The notes under the pieces are model-generated. The model ran no database searches. It saw only the letters and a list, made by a program, of their open reading frames with translations, and was not told where the DNA came from. A program made the position numbers and the translations under genes. Shown here one piece after another: positions 1 to 6,941 of a DNA stretch of 64,000 bases; the first letter of the stretch is position 1; every line of letters starts with the position of its first letter. Source of the stretch: Rariglobus sp041662485 (GTDB lineage Bacteria > Verrucomicrobiota > Verrucomicrobiia > Opitutales > Opitutaceae); NCBI GenBank assembly GCA_041662485.1, contig JBAZSJ010000001.1, positions 62,001-126,000 of the forward strand, read 5' to 3'.

Positions 1-420
1 CTCGTCACCGCCGCGCTCGTCGAGGCCGCCCGCCGCGGCGTGCGCATCGAGGTGATCCTCCCCGGCGACAAGAACGACAACTCCCAGGTCCGCGCGGCCG
101 GCCGCGCGCGCTGGGGCCCGCTCCTCAAGGCCGGCGTGAAGATCTACGAATACCAGCCCACCAACCTCCATGCGAAGATCATGGTCGTGGACGGCCTCTG
201 GTCCTCGGTCGGCTCGACCAATTTCGACAACCGCTCCTTCCGTCTCAACGACGAGGCCAACCTCAACATCTACGACCGCGCCTTCGCCGCGCGGATGACC
301 CGCACGCTGGAGGCCGACAAAGCCGCCTCCACCGAGATCATCCTCGCCGAGTGGCAGGACCGCGCGCCGTGGATAAAGGCGTCCGACTGGTTCTGGTCCC
401 TCTTCCGCCAGCAGATGTGA
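1..420 (+). CDS. Phospholipase D / cardiolipin synthase-like protein, C-terminal part
   Basis: The reading frame is open from base 1, so the start lies outside the window; 139 residues are visible. The second phospholipase D HKD motif is present (LHAKIMVVDG) followed by the usual GSTNFDNRS stretch and a C-terminal hydrophobic/aromatic end. In cardiolipin synthases and related PLD-superfamily enzymes this motif supplies the catalytic His and Lys for transphosphatidylation or phosphodiester cleavage at the membrane. The first HKD motif and any N-terminal membrane segments are not visible, so cardiolipin synthase cannot be separated from other PLD proteins. No gene follows closely; a repeat-filled gap begins right after the stop. 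Confidence 0.85.
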   Translation, partial: LVTAALVEAARRGVRIEVILPGDKNDNSQVRAAGRARWGPLLKAGVKIYEYQPTNLHAKIMVVDGLWSSVGSTNFDNRSFRLNDEANLNIYDRAFAARMTRTLEADKAASTEIILAEWQDRAPWIKASDWFWSLFRQQM

Positions 421-478
421 GGGGTGCGGCCAGTATGATGTAATATCAAAACATTCGTATCTTTCGGCGGAATTTTAG

Positions 479-559
479 GTAGGGACGGACCGCTGGGCCG
501 TCCGCTTCGGCTCACGTAAACCGGATGACTTCGCGGCGGGCCCAGCGGTCCCGCCCTAC
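479..559. repeat. REP-like palindrome, family A
   Basis: Two arms, one starting GTAGGGACGGACCGCTGGGC and one ending in its complement GCCCAGCGGTCCCGCCCTAC, enclose a variable loop. Near-identical elements occur at 4042-4123, 14106-14186, 20056-20129, 60202-60283 and 62296-62377, all between genes. Confidence 0.85.
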
Positions 560-623
560 CGACGATCCAAAAGAAAACGTGATACGTCCCACTAAGCATT
601 TTAAGCACAATTGTGATCGTAAA

Positions 624-700
624 GGAGGTCGGACCTCCCGGTCCGATCCCCGTGGGCTCTCTCGAAAGATCATCATGACGGACCTGGAGGTCCGTCCTCC
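624..700. repeat. Dispersed palindromic repeat, family E
   Basis: A palindrome with arms GGAGGTCGGACCTCC and GGAGGTCCGTCCTCC around a short spacer. A second copy lies at 45400-45476 with the same flanking words (GCCGATCAGC..GCTA on the right). It abuts the MITE-like element that begins at 721. Confidence 0.8.
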
Positions 701-720
701 TCGCAGCCGATCAGCGGCTA

Positions 721-832
721 GGGCGGTTTAATAAATGTCGTAGCCGCTATAACGACCGTAGCCGCGAGCGCCAGCGAGTGGTGGCTCGTCCACTCGCTGG
801 CGCTCGCGGCTACAGTTATATTTGAACCGCTC
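721..832. mobile_element. 112-bp MITE-like element, copy 1
   Basis: Element with imperfect terminal inverted repeats (GGGCGGTTTAATAAATG at the left; TTTGAACCGCTC at the right) and an internal palindrome (GCGAGCGCCAGCGAGTG and its complement). TA dinucleotides flank both ends (719-720 and 833-834). An inverted copy of the same 112-bp length is at 13959-14070. It carries no coding capacity, so any transposase would be supplied elsewhere. The TA flanks fit IS630/Tc1-mariner-type targeting. Confidence 0.75.
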
Positions 833-1024
833 TATAGTTTTTCTTAAACCGCACTCATTGTCTGACTTTTGAACAAAAGGAAACGAAGGGAACGAAGGAC
901 GGAAAAGCCGCGGAGCCGCTTCATTTGCTTCGTTACCTTCTGTAAAATCAAAACCTTCGGCCCGGTCGGAAAAACCGTCGAGCACGGGCTTGCGGTGGAT
1001 GAAGGAACCGGCCACTTTGTGGGC

Positions 1025-1255
1025 ATGCCGAAACTCGACCGCATCACCTTCGACTCCTCAGTCATGGGCGGCAAACCGTGCATTCGCGGTCTGCGCGTGA
1101 CCGTGGGAACGCTGGTCGGTCTTTTCGCCTCCGGTAAAACGCGCGAAGATATTCTCGGGCTTTATCCCTACCTCGAAGCCGCCGATCTTGACGCCGCGCT
1201 GACCTATGCCGCGTGGCGTTCCGAAGAACAGGACGTCGCCGTTTCGGTGGCATGA
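1025..1255 (+). CDS. DUF433 protein, putative antitoxin
   Basis: A 76-residue protein with the DUF433 core: GGKPCIRGLRVTVGTLVGL followed by the region EDILGLYPYLEAADLDAAL. DUF433 proteins are small HTH-like proteins commonly encoded directly before DUF5615 PIN-like toxins and regarded as antitoxins. The frame is open upstream to 869, but that part is low-complexity and unlike the family, so the ATG at 1025 was chosen; it puts the domain at the N-terminus as in relatives. The stop overlaps the ATG of the next gene (ATGA at 1252-1255), implying translational coupling. Confidence 0.85.
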   Translation: MPKLDRITFDSSVMGGKPCIRGLRVTVGTLVGLFASGKTREDILGLYPYLEAADLDAALTYAAWRSEEQDVAVSVA

Positions 1256-1617
1256 GAATCTTGGTGGACATGAATCTCAGCCCGGCGTGGGTGGACACCC
1301 TGCGCGCCGCCGGCTGGGAAACGGTTCACTGGAGCACGACGGGCGATGCGCGCGCTCCCGATACGGTCATTTTCTCGTTTGCCCGTGAACACCATTGGAC
1401 CGTGTTCACCAACGATCTTGATTTCGGAACGTTGCTGGCCCACGCCCGCACGGGAGCGCCGAGTGTGTTTCAGCTTCGGGCGCAGGATTTGACCCCTGCG
1501 CACCTCGCTCCGCTGGTCATCAAAACCCTCCGGCGCTTCGCCGCCGAGCTTGAGGCTGGCGCCTTGGTGACGGTTGACGAACAACGCCAGCGTGTGCGCC
1601 TGCTGCCGTTGACGTAA
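1252..1617 (+). CDS. DUF5615 PIN-like protein, putative toxin
   Basis: A 121-residue protein with the DUF5615 pattern: N-terminal ILVDMNLSP and central FTNDLDFG, acidic residues typical of this PIN-like nuclease group. It overlaps the DUF433 antitoxin gene by 4 nt, as is usual for these pairs. PIN-like folds cut RNA in a metal-dependent way; activity here is inferred from the family. The start inside the ATGA overlap was preferred over upstream in-frame codons because it begins exactly at the conserved RILVD segment. A related pair lies at 13348-13910. Confidence 0.85.
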   Translation: MRILVDMNLSPAWVDTLRAAGWETVHWSTTGDARAPDTVIFSFAREHHWTVFTNDLDFGTLLAHARTGAPSVFQLRAQDLTPAHLAPLVIKTLRRFAAELEAGALVTVDEQRQRVRLLPLT

Positions 1618-1648
1618 CGCGGAAGTTCAACGCGAAGGCCGGAAAGCC

Positions 1649-2077
1649 TCACACCTTGAGTCCCGCCGCCTTGGCCAAAGCGGCCTGCCGCTTGTCGAAT
1701 GTCCAGAACTCCGCCGCGCCCAGCACCAGCGCCGTCGCGACGTGCAGGATATCCAGGCTGCGCGTGCCCAGTTTGTCCGAATGGGATGCGCTCAACCGCT
1801 CGGCCTCCATCATGATCTCGCTCAAGACCGGATTGGCCGGCGCATAAATCCCTCCGGCGGCGTCCGCCAGAAAAGCATTCAGCGCCATGTCGCGCTGAAC
1901 GCCCGTGATCTCGCCGCGAAACACCCGCAGCCGCAGCGCGTTTCTCAGCTCCAGTTGATGAAGCCAGATCAACGGCAGCGGCTCCCGCGCGCGCGTCATG
2001 CGGGCGATGGCCGCATCCGTGTGCGCATCGGGCGCGTAGAGCGAACAGAGGAGACCGGTGTCCGCGTAGGCCTTCAT
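1649..2077 (-). CDS. PIN-domain toxin (VapC-like)
   Basis: A 142-residue protein with PIN-domain features: YADTGLLCSLY at the N-terminus (first acidic residue D6), a middle HQLELRNAL helix, and the late SLDILHVATAL and FWTFDKRQ segments supplying further acidic residues. VapC-type PIN proteins are Mg-dependent endoribonucleases. The ATG overlaps the stop of the upstream Phd-like antitoxin gene by 4 nt, giving a two-gene operon on the minus strand. It converges on the DUF5615 gene across 31 nt. Confidence 0.88.
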   Translation of the reverse strand: MKAYADTGLLCSLYAPDAHTDAAIARMTRAREPLPLIWLHQLELRNALRLRVFRGEITGVQRDMALNAFLADAAGGIYAPANPVLSEIMMEAERLSASHSDKLGTRSLDILHVATALVLGAAEFWTFDKRQAALAKAAGLKV

Positions 2078-2316
2078 CGGTCGCTGCGCGCTTCGGAGAT
2101 CAACGTGGTGGCCGTGTCGGCGAGCCTCGTGTCGCCGTAGATGGCGGTCAGGCGTGCCGCGAAATCGGGACGCGCCGGGGTGCGCTTCCGGCGGGCAGGG
2201 GAGAGCAGGGCGATGGGTTTGCCGCGCCGGGTGAGTTCGACCTCCTCGCCGGCCTCCGCCCAGCCCAGCACCTTGGAGGTTTCATGCTTCAGCTCGCGCA
2301 TGGTGGTCGTCTTCAT
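2074..2316 (-). CDS. Phd/YefM-type antitoxin
   Basis: An 80-residue protein starting MKTTTMRELKHETSKVL with EEVELTRRGKPIALLSP following, the classic Phd/YefM N-terminal DNA-binding fold. The C-terminal half is variable and would bind the toxin. An in-frame start further upstream (2397) adds 27 residues with no family resemblance, so the start at 2316 was chosen. It is encoded immediately before, and overlaps by 4 nt, the PIN toxin gene ending at 1649. Autoregulation of the promoter just beyond 2316 is expected for the family. Confidence 0.85.
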   Translation of the reverse strand: MKTTTMRELKHETSKVLGWAEAGEEVELTRRGKPIALLSPARRKRTPARPDFAARLTAIYGDTRLADTATTLISEARSDR

Positions 2317-2362
2317 AGGTGGCACAATGAGGTGACACATGAGATTCGTCAAGTCGGCTGGT

Positions 2363-2438
2363 GTAGGTCCGACCGCTGGTCGGGCATCCGAAAGCATGGG
2401 CGACGATCACCCGAAACCCGACCATCGGTCGGGTCTAC
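2363..2438. repeat. Palindromic repeat, family B
   Basis: Arms GTAGGTCCGACCGCTGGTCGG and CCGACCATCGGTCGGGTCTAC around a short loop. Related copies are at 3317-3387 and a half copy at 4529-4551. It sits directly upstream of the Phd/PIN operon. Confidence 0.8.
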
Positions 2439-2472
2439 ATCAGGCCAAAGAGCGCGAAGGCTCCACGCCGGT

Positions 2473-2640
2473 TCAACGCTCCGGCAATTGCACCGACACG
2501 GCTTTGCCGGCCCGTGTGCGATAGAGGCCGAAATCCCGCCGGTCGGTCGCGCCCAGCCAATCCTTCGCCGTGCGTAGGACTTCTTCGTGTTCTTGCCAAA
2601 GCCCGCGCCCGCCGCACAGTCTGCCGGTATGAGCACGCTC
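2473..2640 (-). pseudogene. Possible coding remnant of unknown family
   Basis: On the minus strand one frame reads a protein-like stretch (GLWQEHEEVLRTAKDWLG ... RDFGLYRTRAGKAVSVQLP) ending in a stop at 2473. No convincing start codon precedes it, and its upstream end overlaps the antitoxin gene on the other strand. It may be the tail of a decayed gene or chance coding potential in GC-rich DNA. I do not recognise a family. Confidence 0.25.
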
Positions 2641-2838
2641 ACCAAGGCCAAGAAACCCGCCCGCCCTGTCCGCAAGCTGTCAACCCGCCGCCGCGCCGCT
2701 CTCCCCCCCATTCCCAAAACCAGCCCGCTTTACGGCCATGATAGTTTTGTCGGCTGCGTGAACCTTGACCTTCCGCAAACCAAAGAGGCTCGCCGGGCTC
2801 ATATCCGCGCCCGTATTTATGCCGACAATCATAGCTGA
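2629..2838 (+). CDS. Small basic protein, putative antitoxin of a PIN toxin
   Basis: A 69-residue protein with a very basic N-terminus (STLTKAKKPARPVRKL) and a C-terminal part (GHDSFVGCVNLDLPQTKEARRAHIRARI). I do not recognise a named family. Its position directly before, and overlapping by 20 nt, a PIN-domain gene makes an antitoxin role likely. An earlier in-frame start (2587) exists, but the ATG at 2629 opens the more protein-like part. Confidence 0.6.
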   Translation: MSTLTKAKKPARPVRKLSTRRRAALPPIPKTSPLYGHDSFVGCVNLDLPQTKEARRAHIRARIYADNHS

Positions 2839-3232
2839 TTCCGGCGCGCTCATCGCGTTGATAAACAGCGGTGACGCTCATCATGAATGGGCTGTTGAAA
2901 AAGTCCGGCCCCTGCCCAAGCCGTGGATAGTTTGCCGCGCCGCGCTGATCGAGACCACGCACCATTTTAAAAACCATCCCCGCGTGCTCGAAGAGCTGAT
3001 CGGGCAGGTTGCCGCCTTCAACATTGAAGACCCCGAACCCGTCAAAGTGATGGAGCTCATGCGCCGCTACGCTCCGGCCATGGACTATGCCGATGCGTGC
3101 GCCGTGCTGCTCTGGCGCGAGCACAAGACCGCCATGGTGGTGACGACCGACCACCGCGATTTTTCGACTTACAAAGTGCCCTTCATGTCGCCCAAAGGCA
3201 CCTTCCGCCGCGACGTTGACGAGTCGCCTTAG
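2819..3232 (+). CDS. PIN-domain protein, putative toxin
   Basis: A 137-residue protein with PIN motifs: IIADSGALIAL near the N-terminus, AALIETTHHF in the middle, MDYADACAVLLW and VVTTDHRDFSTYK near the end. Together these give the usual four acidic positions. PIN proteins of this size are typically RNases of toxin-antitoxin pairs. The chosen ATG lies inside the upstream small gene (20-nt overlap) and places the first Asp at residue 7, as in relatives; the longer frame to 2765 adds a region with no family resemblance. Confidence 0.82.
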   Translation: MPTIIADSGALIALINSGDAHHEWAVEKVRPLPKPWIVCRAALIETTHHFKNHPRVLEELIGQVAAFNIEDPEPVKVMELMRRYAPAMDYADACAVLLWREHKTAMVVTTDHRDFSTYKVPFMSPKGTFRRDVDESP

Positions 3233-3316
3233 CGGTCCGCCCCATTCGGGGTTGGTGCAGGAACAAGGGCTCAAGGCCGGCCACATCCATTTCGATTCTC
3301 CGATGTAGCGGCCCAT

Positions 3317-3387
3317 GTAGGCCCGACCGGTGGTCGGGTGTTTGCGGGGCAGACTTTACCGGCAGCCCGACCACCGGTCGGGCCTAC
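3317..3387. repeat. Palindromic repeat, family B
   Basis: Arms GTAGGCCCGACCGGTGGTCGG and CCGACCACCGGTCGGGCCTAC around about 30 nt. Same family as 2363-2438. The rest of the gap 3233-3548 holds a small hairpin (3486-3505, CCTCATCC/GGGTGAGG) and an A/C-rich leader before the next gene, and no other feature. Confidence 0.8.
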
Positions 3388-3548
3388 AGCGGGCGGCGCA
3401 CCCTCCTGCAAAAAACTTTCATGGATAACATTACGGCCCCGTAATCAGTCGGCATATCACCTGCACTAGTCGCCATCGAACTGCACCTCATCCCTTCGGG
3501 TGAGGGCTGCCGTCATCACAAAACTACAACACCAACACAAAAAACATC

Positions 3549-4025
3549 ATGCCAGTCACCACCCTCGTCTCCGCCGAACTCGCCCAAGCCGACCAGCAGG
3601 CCGTGCTCGACGCCATCACCACCATCCGCACCAAGCTGCCGTTCCTCATCGACTTGAGCGACGATGACCGCGCCGGACTCGTCAAGTTCGGGCCCAAGTC
3701 CCACCTCTTCGTGGAGAAATCCCTGCAGACCGCCCAGGCCAACGCGCAGATCATCCCTCCCGCCTTCGACTTGGCGGAGTTTGCCCGCGACTACGCCCTC
3801 TGGCAGGCGCTCCAGCCCGTCGCCATGCAGCTCACCCAGCTCCAGGAGTTCTTCGACGACACCGTGGCCGCCCTCGGCAGCGACCTCTACTCCGAGGCGC
3901 TGGCGGCCTATACCTATATGAAGGCCAGCGGCTCCGGTCAGGGCATCGACGAACTCAAGGCCCTGCTTGGCCAGCGCTTCGCGCGGAAATCCGCCGCTCC
4001 CGCGCCGGCCCCCGTCCCCGCCTGA
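3549..4025 (+). CDS. Conserved-type hypothetical protein, all-helical
   Basis: A 158-residue protein of unknown function, predicted mainly helical and acidic in the middle (QLQEFFDDTVAALGSDLYSE), with a C-terminal Ala/Pro tail (SAAPAPAPVPA) that looks like a flexible end. No signal peptide or membrane segment is visible. The ATG follows a purine/C-rich leader (ACACCAACACAAAAAACATC) that has no Shine-Dalgarno sequence, so initiation may be SD-independent. It is monocistronic, flanked by repeats on both sides. No function is proposed. Confidence 0.75.
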   Translation: MPVTTLVSAELAQADQQAVLDAITTIRTKLPFLIDLSDDDRAGLVKFGPKSHLFVEKSLQTAQANAQIIPPAFDLAEFARDYALWQALQPVAMQLTQLQEFFDDTVAALGSDLYSEALAAYTYMKASGSGQGIDELKALLGQRFARKSAAPAPAPVPA

Positions 4026-4041
4026 GGGCGCGTCATTAACG

Positions 4042-4123
4042 GTAGGGACGGACCGCTGGGCCGTCCGGTTGGGCGAGCATAAACCGCTGGTGATTCGCGG
4101 CGGTCCCAGCGGTCCCGCCCTAC
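4042..4123. repeat. REP-like palindrome, family A
   Basis: Same family as 479-559: GTAGGGACGGACCGCTGGGC arm, variable middle, and GCGGTCCCGCCCTAC arm. It lies 17 nt after the stop of the helical protein gene and could fold into a strong hairpin in the transcript. Confidence 0.85.
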
Positions 4124-4224
4124 CTCGGCCCGGTATCCCGCCGCCTGATTCGGAGTGCAAGTCCCTCAGCCCAAGCCCGGAGCGGCCCGCCGCCCTCCGG
4201 GCTTTTTCGTGTCCGCCCGTCACC

Positions 4225-4518
4225 CGCAAGCCCGGCCGATAGACCCGCAAGCTCGGCGCATACACCCGCAAGCCCCCGAAGCTTGCGCGCAAGCTCGCCG
4301 GATGCGCGCGCAAGCCCGGCGGATAGGATCGCAAGCCTAGCGGATACACGCGCAAGCCCCGGACATGCGCCCGCAAGCCTGAAACATAGGCGCGCAAGCC
4401 TCCGGAGCTTGCGACTGTATTGGCGGGATGGACCCGCAAGCCTCCGAGGTGTGCGCGCGCACCCGCCGGGCTTGCGCGTGCATGCGCCGGGCTTGCGCGT
4501 GCATGCGCGAGGCTTGCG
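4225..4518. repeat. Tandem array of fourteen 21-bp units
   Basis: Exactly phased 21-bp repeats: CGCAAG begins at 4225, 4246, 4267, 4288, 4309, 4330, 4351, 4372, 4393 and 4435. The complement CTTGCG falls on the same 21-bp grid at 4282, 4408, 4471, 4492 and 4513. Early units begin with CGCAAGC, late units end with GCTTGCG, and units 4267-4287 and 4393-4413 carry both and are near-palindromic. Unit 4414-4434 is degenerate but keeps length. The array orientation therefore flips near its 3' end. Because 21 is a multiple of three, several reading frames stay open and would encode heptapeptide repeats, but no start or ribosome site supports translation. Confidence 0.9.
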
Positions 4519-4528
4519 GATGGCTCAT

Positions 4529-4551
4529 GTAGGCCCGACCGCCGGTCGGGT
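4529..4551. repeat. Half copy of palindromic repeat family B
   Basis: GTAGGCCCGACCGCCGGTCGGG, a single compact palindrome immediately after the 21-bp array; it matches one arm of the family B elements at 2363 and 3317. Confidence 0.7.
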
Positions 4552-4647
4552 CATCACGTTTCAAGTCCGTCGGCGCCTCCGCATTTATGACTCATCGTCT
4601 GTTAACTTTTAAGTCATAAAACAGGTATGCTGTCCGGATGCCCGGAG

Positions 4648-4820
4648 CCTGTCCTGATGGACCAAGCGGTGCCGACGGGTGGGAAAGCGGGGTCGCGCAA
4701 GGCGGACGGAGCGGAGGTGGGCCAGCGGTCCATGCCGCTCCGGACAACGCCGCGCCACCTTGCTTTCCCGCGCGGCCCGCAAGGGCGGACACGCGGTGCC
4801 GTTTGGGCTATCGGGACAGG
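4648..4820. mobile_element. MITE-like element with imperfect terminal inverted repeats
   Basis: The left end CCTGTCCTGATGGACCAAGC matches, as an inverted repeat, the right end GCTATCGGGACAGG preceded by GGTGCCGTTTG. The interior (GCGGAGGTGGGCCAGCGGTC and following GGACAACGCCG) is strongly similar to the reverse complement of the interior of the element at 11238-11415. Frames open across it are low-complexity and are not called as genes. The remainder of the 4552-4942 gap holds only a promoter candidate. Confidence 0.55.
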
Positions 4821-4906
4821 CTGCCCAGCCAAAGCGCCGGAACTCGTCCGGTTTGGAGAAAACGTCGTGAAGCGTAAGACATGCTAAAGATTCCTACTTT
4901 CCAAGA

Positions 4907-4937
4907 TTGACTTACTTTTAAAGAATAATCCTATTTT
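4907..4937 (+). promoter_or_regulatory. Candidate promoter of the AbrB/PIN operon
   Basis: TTGACT at 4907-4912, then an A/T-rich stretch containing TATTTT about 19 nt downstream, ending a few bases before the ATG at 4943. The local A/T content stands out from the GC-rich surroundings. Position and sequence only; no experimental support. Confidence 0.35.
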
Positions 4938-4942
4938 TTGTC

Positions 4943-5188
4943 ATGGCTACGACTTCTCAAGCTGAGACGGTTCAGTTCACGACCAAAGGTCAGATCGTCA
5001 TTCCCGCCCGTTTTCGCCGGGAGTTTCAAATCGAGGATGGCACCAAGGCGTCGGTTACCGTCACCCCCGAAGGCATTCTTCTGCGCCCTATCACCCGGTC
5101 CTACATCAAAAGTCTGCGCGGGTCGCTCAAAGGCCGCGGCGTCATGAAATCCATGATGGCCGACCGCAAGCACGAACGGGCTCTCTAA
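4943..5188 (+). CDS. AbrB/MazE-type antitoxin
   Basis: An 81-residue protein with a SpoVT/AbrB swapped-hairpin domain: VQFTTKGQIVIPARFRREFQI followed by GTKASVTVTPEGILLRPI. AbrB-type antitoxins bind their own operator as dimers and neutralise a partner through the C-terminal tail (here YIKSLRGSLKGRGVMKSMM). The gene ends 1 nt before the PIN toxin gene, so the two are surely cotranscribed. Confidence 0.9.
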   Translation: MATTSQAETVQFTTKGQIVIPARFRREFQIEDGTKASVTVTPEGILLRPITRSYIKSLRGSLKGRGVMKSMMADRKHERAL

Positions 5189-5189
5189 C

Positions 5190-5606
5190 ATGGCCAACCG
5201 CGTATTGGACAGTTGGGCGCTGATCGCCTTCTTTGAGGATGAACCGGCCGCCGATGCCGTGGAGGAAATCCTCGACCAAGCCGGCCATGAAAAGCATCGG
5301 CTTTTCCTCACGTCCATCAACTGGGCGGAGGTTTACTACAGCACGATGAGGGAAGTGTCTCAGACCGTCGCTGAAGAGCACGCCCAAGTCATCGCCGGCC
5401 TGCCCATCGACATCGTGGGCATAGGCGACGACCTCAAACTCGCCCGCCAAGCCGCCATCTACAAAGCCACCTACCGCCTGAGCCTCGCCGACGCCTTTGC
5501 TGCTGCTCTTGCGAAGGAAAAAAAAGCCGAACTCGTCACCGGCGACCCCGAATTCAAGCCGTTAGAAAAGGAGATCAAGATACATTGGCTAATTTCAAAA
5601 TCTTGA
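5190..5606 (+). CDS. PIN-domain toxin (VapC-like)
   Basis: A 138-residue PIN-domain protein: RVLDSWALIAFFEDEP (first Asp at residue 7), INWAEVYYS, YRLSLADAFAAALA and LVTGDPEFKPLE provide the four acidic positions of the active site. It follows the AbrB-type antitoxin by one base. It is predicted to be a Mg-dependent endoribonuclease, by family. The next gene starts 15 nt downstream but has a different base composition, suggesting an unrelated unit placed behind this operon. Confidence 0.9.
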   Translation: MANRVLDSWALIAFFEDEPAADAVEEILDQAGHEKHRLFLTSINWAEVYYSTMREVSQTVAEEHAQVIAGLPIDIVGIGDDLKLARQAAIYKATYRLSLADAFAAALAKEKKAELVTGDPEFKPLEKEIKIHWLISKS

Positions 5607-5621
5607 ACCCCAAATGCTAAA

Positions 5622-6941
5622 ATGAATCCCAAATGGCACTTCAACACTCAACGTCTTTGCGACCGGACACGGGATCCAAACAACGATGCCTTTTTTACAG
5701 CCGAAAGCCTAGATAATCTAAGTGAGGCCTTGGTTCGCGAGGGAATCCAGAACTCCTTGGATGCAGCACTGCGCACAAACGAGAACATACGCCAAGTCCG
5801 TGTCAGGATTAGGTATGAGCAGTCAGCCTCAGCCGAGGCACGGGGTTATATAGCAAAAATGTTCGGCACCGCCCAAGCCCACTTCGAGCACGGCTTATCC
5901 ATCTCCTCGCTCGAGCAGCTATTCGGAAAAGATTGTGGATATCTATTGTTCGAGGACTTTGGGACCAAGGGGCTGTTGGGCGACGTAGAAGAATGCCGGC
6001 TTGAAAGGGCCGCGCAGAACGCATTTTTCAGTTTCTTCCGTGCAGAAGGACTCTCTAGTAAATCTCTCGGTAGCTTAGGACGATGGGGTATCGGAAAGCA
6101 GGTATTTCCAACCTCCAGCAGACTGCATGGTATGCTGGGACTGACTGTGCGAGATGAAACCCCAAGGCGGGTTTTGATGGGCTCGGCGGTGGTGCGCACG
6201 CACTCGATAAACGGCCAAGACTTTCAGCCCGATGCTTGGTTTGGTAATCGAGTTGATATCGATAAACCGGTGTCCCCGGTTACGGACGAGAATACTATAG
6301 ATGAGTTTATCAAAATATTTGGCCTGAAAAGAGCTGATGAATCTGGCTTATCTATCGTAGTTCCATCGGTAGATGAGAGAGTGAATATTGAGGATCTTCG
6401 CCGTGGCATCGTCAGGAGCTTTTTTTGGCCCATCCTCCAGGGCGAACTCGTAGTGGATTTGGAGACTCCCGGAGGGGCTTGGCATCTCGATGCCGAAACC
6501 CTGTCAACTCATCGTGACCTTTTACCTGCAAACGAGGCCGCAGTGCTCGAATTCGCGGCTTGGGCATCTACGGCAAAACCAAGCGAATACGTTCTGCTAC
6601 CAGACCAAGGCGCAGTCCGCCCAGACTGGAGGGCGCTCAACTCATTACTGCTGCCGGAAGACAAGCTAAACGAAATCAGAGATCACTTAGAAAAGGACAA
6701 ACATGTTTGCGTATGTATACCTGTCCGAGTGCGGCCAAAGTATGAAGGGGGACGCGAATCGGCATCGAGTTTTTTGGTCTTCATTGAAAGTTGCCGTGAC
6801 GCAGGATACCGGACGCTTTTCCTTCGCGATGGCATCGTCATAACAGATGTGCGGTGCCCACTGATGTCAGGTTTTCGCTCTGTTGTTGTTGTCGACGAAC
6901 GCGGACTAGCCGGATTGTTGACTATCTGGCTGGAAAGCTGA
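5622..6941 (+). CDS. GHKL-type ATPase of a restriction-like locus, probably C-terminally truncated
   Basis: A 439-residue protein with GHKL ATPase motifs in order: N box LVREGIQNSLDA (Asn44), G1-like LLFEDFGTKGL (residues 108-118), and a G2-like GSLGRWGIGKQVF (150-162). MutL/MORC-like GHKL ATPases of this kind are known to accompany C5 methyltransferases and Vsr or other nucleases in restriction-type operons. The end (VVVVDERGLAG then LLTIWLES) looks cut: the DNA from about 6905 already encodes methyltransferase sequence in another frame. Loss of the C-terminus through a deletion into the next gene is therefore inferred. Codon use is more A/T-rich than in the neighbours. Confidence 0.7.
   Translation: MNPKWHFNTQRLCDRTRDPNNDAFFTAESLDNLSEALVREGIQNSLDAALRTNENIRQVRVRIRYEQSASAEARGYIAKMFGTAQAHFEHGLSISSLEQLFGKDCGYLLFEDFGTKGLLGDVEECRLERAAQNAFFSFFRAEGLSSKSLGSLGRWGIGKQVFPTSSRLHGMLGLTVRDETPRRVLMGSAVVRTHSINGQDFQPDAWFGNRVDIDKPVSPVTDENTIDEFIKIFGLKRADESGLSIVVPSVDERVNIEDLRRGIVRSFFWPILQGELVVDLETPGGAWHLDAETLSTHRDLLPANEAAVLEFAAWASTAKPSEYVLLPDQGAVRPDWRALNSLLLPEDKLNEIRDHLEKDKHVCVCIPVRVRPKYEGGRESASSFLVFIESCRDAGYRTLFLRDGIVITDVRCPLMSGFRSVVVVDERGLAGLLTIWLES

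Noticed and set aside
3516..4439. Long minus-strand frame with GLRxxxx heptapeptide repeats
   Set aside because: It is produced by the 21-bp array read in frame and then runs antisense through the helical protein gene at 3549-4025; no ribosome site or family support.
4225..4518. CRISPR array
   Set aside because: Period is 21 bp with no separate spacers of typical length, conserved part is only about 7 bp, and no cas genes are present.
4627..4887. Small plus-strand ORF
   Set aside because: It coincides with the MITE-like element, has repeat-type composition and no plausible relatives.
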